Positions 5,303-6,658 of a stretch of 6,658 bases of DNA are shown here, piece after piece. A program made the translations under genes and the position numbers. The notes below the pieces were generated by a model. It was not told the DNA's origin. It saw only the letters and a program-made list of their open reading frames with translations, and made no database searches. The DNA is from Lachnospiraceae bacterium (GTDB taxonomy: Bacteria > Bacillota > Clostridia > Lachnospirales > Lachnospiraceae): the NCBI GenBank assembly GCA_902363675.1, contig CABJAV010000062.1, positions 1-6,658 on the forward strand, given 5' to 3'. Within the stretch, counting starts at the first letter, position 1, and each line of letters begins with the position of its first letter.

Positions 5303-5911
5303 ATGTCAAAAGTAATCTGGAGAGCAAATAAGGTAATTAGTATAGAAACCAGGCGAAAAGATGAGAATCGCAAAGAGAATGTATATGTATTGGCGCAGAT
5401 GATAAATAATGCACAATTGTTAGTTTTTAATCTTTTTTCGACAGACAACAGATGGGAAAACATAGACTTAAATGAAGCGCCTATTTTGTTTTGTACATAT
5501 GTTACACGACAGTTTATTGGCTATAGCAATGTATATATACAGGATATTGAGCCTTTAAAGAACTATGAGCCACCAAAATATCAAATTGATACGTTCAATC
5601 CTGTCGTCCGAAAAGTTAGATTATGGGAAGGGACAAAGGATGAGAAGGAAATCCTGATTTTGGGTGAAGGCGGTGGCCGATTGATTGAAGGCGATATTAA
5701 CGGACCGGTAATCATGCCATTTATACCTTTTACAGATAATGAAACAATAGACAAATATGAACTAACAGATGTAAGAATATATTCTGAATTTAATGAGCGT
5801 TTGTATTTATGTTACAAATTTGGGAGAAATGTAGATCCGATGAAGGATTTGGTATTTAATCGCCCGATTCCTTTGGAATACAAAGAGTATATTGACATCA
5901 TTTCATCATAA
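5303..5911 (+). CDS. probable immunity protein (Imm26-like)
   Basis: This 202-residue protein has no signal peptide or membrane helix, so it is cytoplasmic. The N-terminal half (about 5-95) reads VIWRANKVISIETRRK, ENVYVLAQMINNAQLLVFNL, NIDLNEAPILFCTYVTRQFI and IEPLKNYEPPKYQID. This beta-strand-rich pattern resembles the Imm26 group of polymorphic-toxin immunity proteins. That assignment is from memory of the family pattern and is not certain. The second half includes ILILGEGGGRLIEGDINGPV and a long C-terminal acidic/aromatic stretch with no catalytic motif. AAGGAG at 5291-5296 supports the ATG at 5303. A disrupted reading-frame tail ends 15 bases upstream, and the next gene starts 14 bases downstream, so all three looked co-transcribed. 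The likely job is to bind and neutralise a cognate toxin, but none is intact in this window. Confidence 0.72.
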   Translation: MSKVIWRANKVISIETRRKDENRKENVYVLAQMINNAQLLVFNLFSTDNRWENIDLNEAPILFCTYVTRQFIGYSNVYIQDIEPLKNYEPPKYQIDTFNPVVRKVRLWEGTKDEKEILILGEGGGRLIEGDINGPVIMPFIPFTDNETIDKYELTDVRIYSEFNERLYLCYKFGRNVDPMKDLVFNRPIPLEYKEYIDIISS

Positions 5912-5925
5912 AATGGGAGGAAACT

Positions 5926-6465
5926 ATGGAATTATTATTGAAATTGAATGCAAAATTTCAACCAGTACATAGATTTGAATTGGAAGATGCACTGCAGGAG
6001 ATACTAGAGCAAACAGGAAAAGGGGAGGTTACAGGCGGAGGCACGATACAAAATCCAAGTGGTGAGGTTGCATATTGTGAAATAGAAATATCTTTGACTG
6101 ATGCAACGGAAGAAAATGTAAATTGGTTAAAGAATTTGCTTAATAAAATAGGAATACCTAAAAAGTCGTCATTGAATTGGAATGGAAACTCAATAGAAGT
6201 AGGAACTTTAGAAGGTTTGGCATACTATTCAAATGGTCAGGATTTATCAGAAGAAGTTTATGCAACGTGTGATATCAATTATGTGATTCAGCAAATGGAA
6301 AGTGCCATGGATGGAATCGGAAGAATGTACAGTTATTGGGAAGGACAGAAATATACAGTATTATATTTTTATGGAACCTCCTTCATAGAAATGAAAAAGC
6401 GGGTAGAACCATTTCTGGCAAAGTATCCTTTATGTCAAAAGAGTAAAATTGAGCAGATAGCATAA
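5926..6465 (+). CDS. small cytoplasmic protein, probable immunity-type
   Basis: The gene encodes 179 residues, starting at an ATG with GGGAGG (5915-5920) 5 bases upstream and only 14 bases after the previous stop. It is almost certainly in one operon with the Imm26-like gene. The N-terminal half contains LEDALQEILEQTGKGEVTGG and GEVAYCEIEISLTDATEENV, followed by a helix LLNKIGIPKKSSL. The C-terminal half holds LEGLAYYSNGQDLSEEVYAT and a conserved-looking end with YSYWEGQKYTVLYFYGTSF and VEPFLAKYPLCQKSKIEQIA. There is no signal peptide, membrane helix or obvious catalytic motif. I recognise the general pattern of a widespread family of small proteins often found in toxin-immunity loci, but cannot name it. 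The immunity role is inferred from its neighbour. A terminator-like hairpin follows 17 bases after the stop. Confidence 0.7.
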   Translation: MELLLKLNAKFQPVHRFELEDALQEILEQTGKGEVTGGGTIQNPSGEVAYCEIEISLTDATEENVNWLKNLLNKIGIPKKSSLNWNGNSIEVGTLEGLAYYSNGQDLSEEVYATCDINYVIQQMESAMDGIGRMYSYWEGQKYTVLYFYGTSFIEMKKRVEPFLAKYPLCQKSKIEQIA

Positions 6466-6482
6466 GGATTCCATTTGTTATT

Positions 6483-6515
6483 AAAGAGTTATGATAAGCT
6501 TTCGGAACTCTTTTT
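6483..6515 (+). terminator. intrinsic terminator after the immunity-like operon
   Basis: AAAGAGTT (6483-6490) pairs with AACTCTTT (6506-6513) around a 15-base loop, and the right arm runs into TTTTT (6511-6515). It lies 17 bases beyond the stop of the last immunity-like gene. The stem is AT-rich and therefore weak, so termination may be partial. Confidence 0.65.
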
Positions 6516-6522
6516 GAAATAG

Positions 6523-6567
6523 GGCTACCGCAATCCCACTGGCTTTAGACGGTGGGTTAAGGTAGCC
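6523..6567 (+). mobile_element. IS200/IS605-type left-end hairpin
   Basis: GGCTACC (6523-6529) pairs with GGTAGCC (6561-6567). Inside it CCCAC (6535-6539) pairs with GTGGG (6552-6556), with a loop that contains GGCTTTAGAC. This two-level imperfect palindrome some 30 bases before a tnpA start is the layout of IS200/IS605 left ends, which TnpA binds as single-stranded DNA. The exact cleavage point lies just upstream, around 6514-6522, and cannot be fixed from one end only. Confidence 0.75.
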
Positions 6568-6597
6568 AAAAATCAGAAATTATTGTATACTCATGGC

Positions 6598-6658
6598 ATG
6601 GGAACATGGAAATCTAAAAACAGACACAAATACCTATTACAATATCACATTATTTTTG
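6598..6658 (+). CDS. tnpA: IS200/IS605 TnpA transposase, first 20 codons (partial)
   Basis: From the ATG at 6598 the frame reads GTWKSKNRHKYLLQYHIIF up to the window edge. A short basic start followed by a Y-H-I-I-F segment is the typical N-terminus of the Y1 HUH transposases of IS200/IS605 elements (about 130-155 residues). The HUH motif and catalytic tyrosine would lie beyond the window. The left-end hairpin 31 bases upstream fits. No clear ribosome site precedes the start, and a TATACT at 6586-6591 would begin transcription almost at the ATG. Low TnpA expression of this kind is usual for IS200-type elements. Whether the element is full length and whether it carries a tnpB cannot be seen here. 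Confidence 0.8.
   Translation, partial: MGTWKSKNRHKYLLQYHIIF

Noticed and set aside
5272..5463. Minus-strand open frame at the start of the Imm26-like gene
   Set aside because: It lies antisense to a gene with a strong ribosome site, with a composition typical of an AT-rich shadow frame.
6593..6658. ATG at 6593 (MAWEHGN...) as the transposase start
   Set aside because: That frame gives no family-like sequence. The frame from 6598 gives the TnpA-type QYHIIF start.

Overview
The window looks like an accessory stretch from a low-to-mid G+C gut Firmicute, most likely a Lachnospiraceae member such as Blautia, Dorea or Ruminococcus relatives. This is inferred from strong AGGAGG-type ribosome binding sites, the gene types (GH127 with an AraC regulator, a YesM/YesN-like two-component remnant) and the mix of IS4, ISL3 and IS200/IS605 pieces. 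No rRNA, tRNA, CRISPR array or riboswitch was seen.

Layout. Positions 1-466 are AT-rich. They hold the 3' end of an unrecognised gene and a small immunity-like gene broken by a C-terminal frameshift. Positions 467-877 hold an unrecognised, stop-interrupted coding remnant. Positions 856-3859 are the healthy metabolic core: a divergent pair made of an AraC-family regulator (minus strand) and a cytoplasmic GH127 beta-L-arabinofuranosidase (plus strand). They share a 139-bp intergenic region that carries a promoter and a perfect AT-rich inverted repeat.

Positions 3846-5207 are a gene graveyard. On the minus strand lie the remains of a sensor histidine kinase, joined by deletion to the last part of a response-regulator receiver domain. 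Its stop codon meets the GH127 stop inside a 24-bp perfect palindrome. Next come the C-terminal piece of an IS4-type transposase (plus) and an ISL3-type element (minus) that has lost its middle and 3' end but keeps its 5' terminus and a 27-bp-arm hairpin over its start region.

Positions 5208-6465 return to AT-rich accessory DNA. They hold the in-frame tail of a protein cut off by the ISL3 end, perhaps a polymorphic toxin, followed by two intact, tightly spaced small genes that resemble immunity proteins and a terminator-like hairpin. From about 6520 an IS200/IS605-type element begins, with its left-end hairpin and the first 20 codons of tnpA.

How it fits together. The regulator and GH127 probably form a self-contained arabinoside-use module. 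Immunity-like genes on both sides suggest a toxin-immunity array into which that module and several insertion sequences were placed, followed by decay. This is an inference from gene order and composition. No intact toxin is present.
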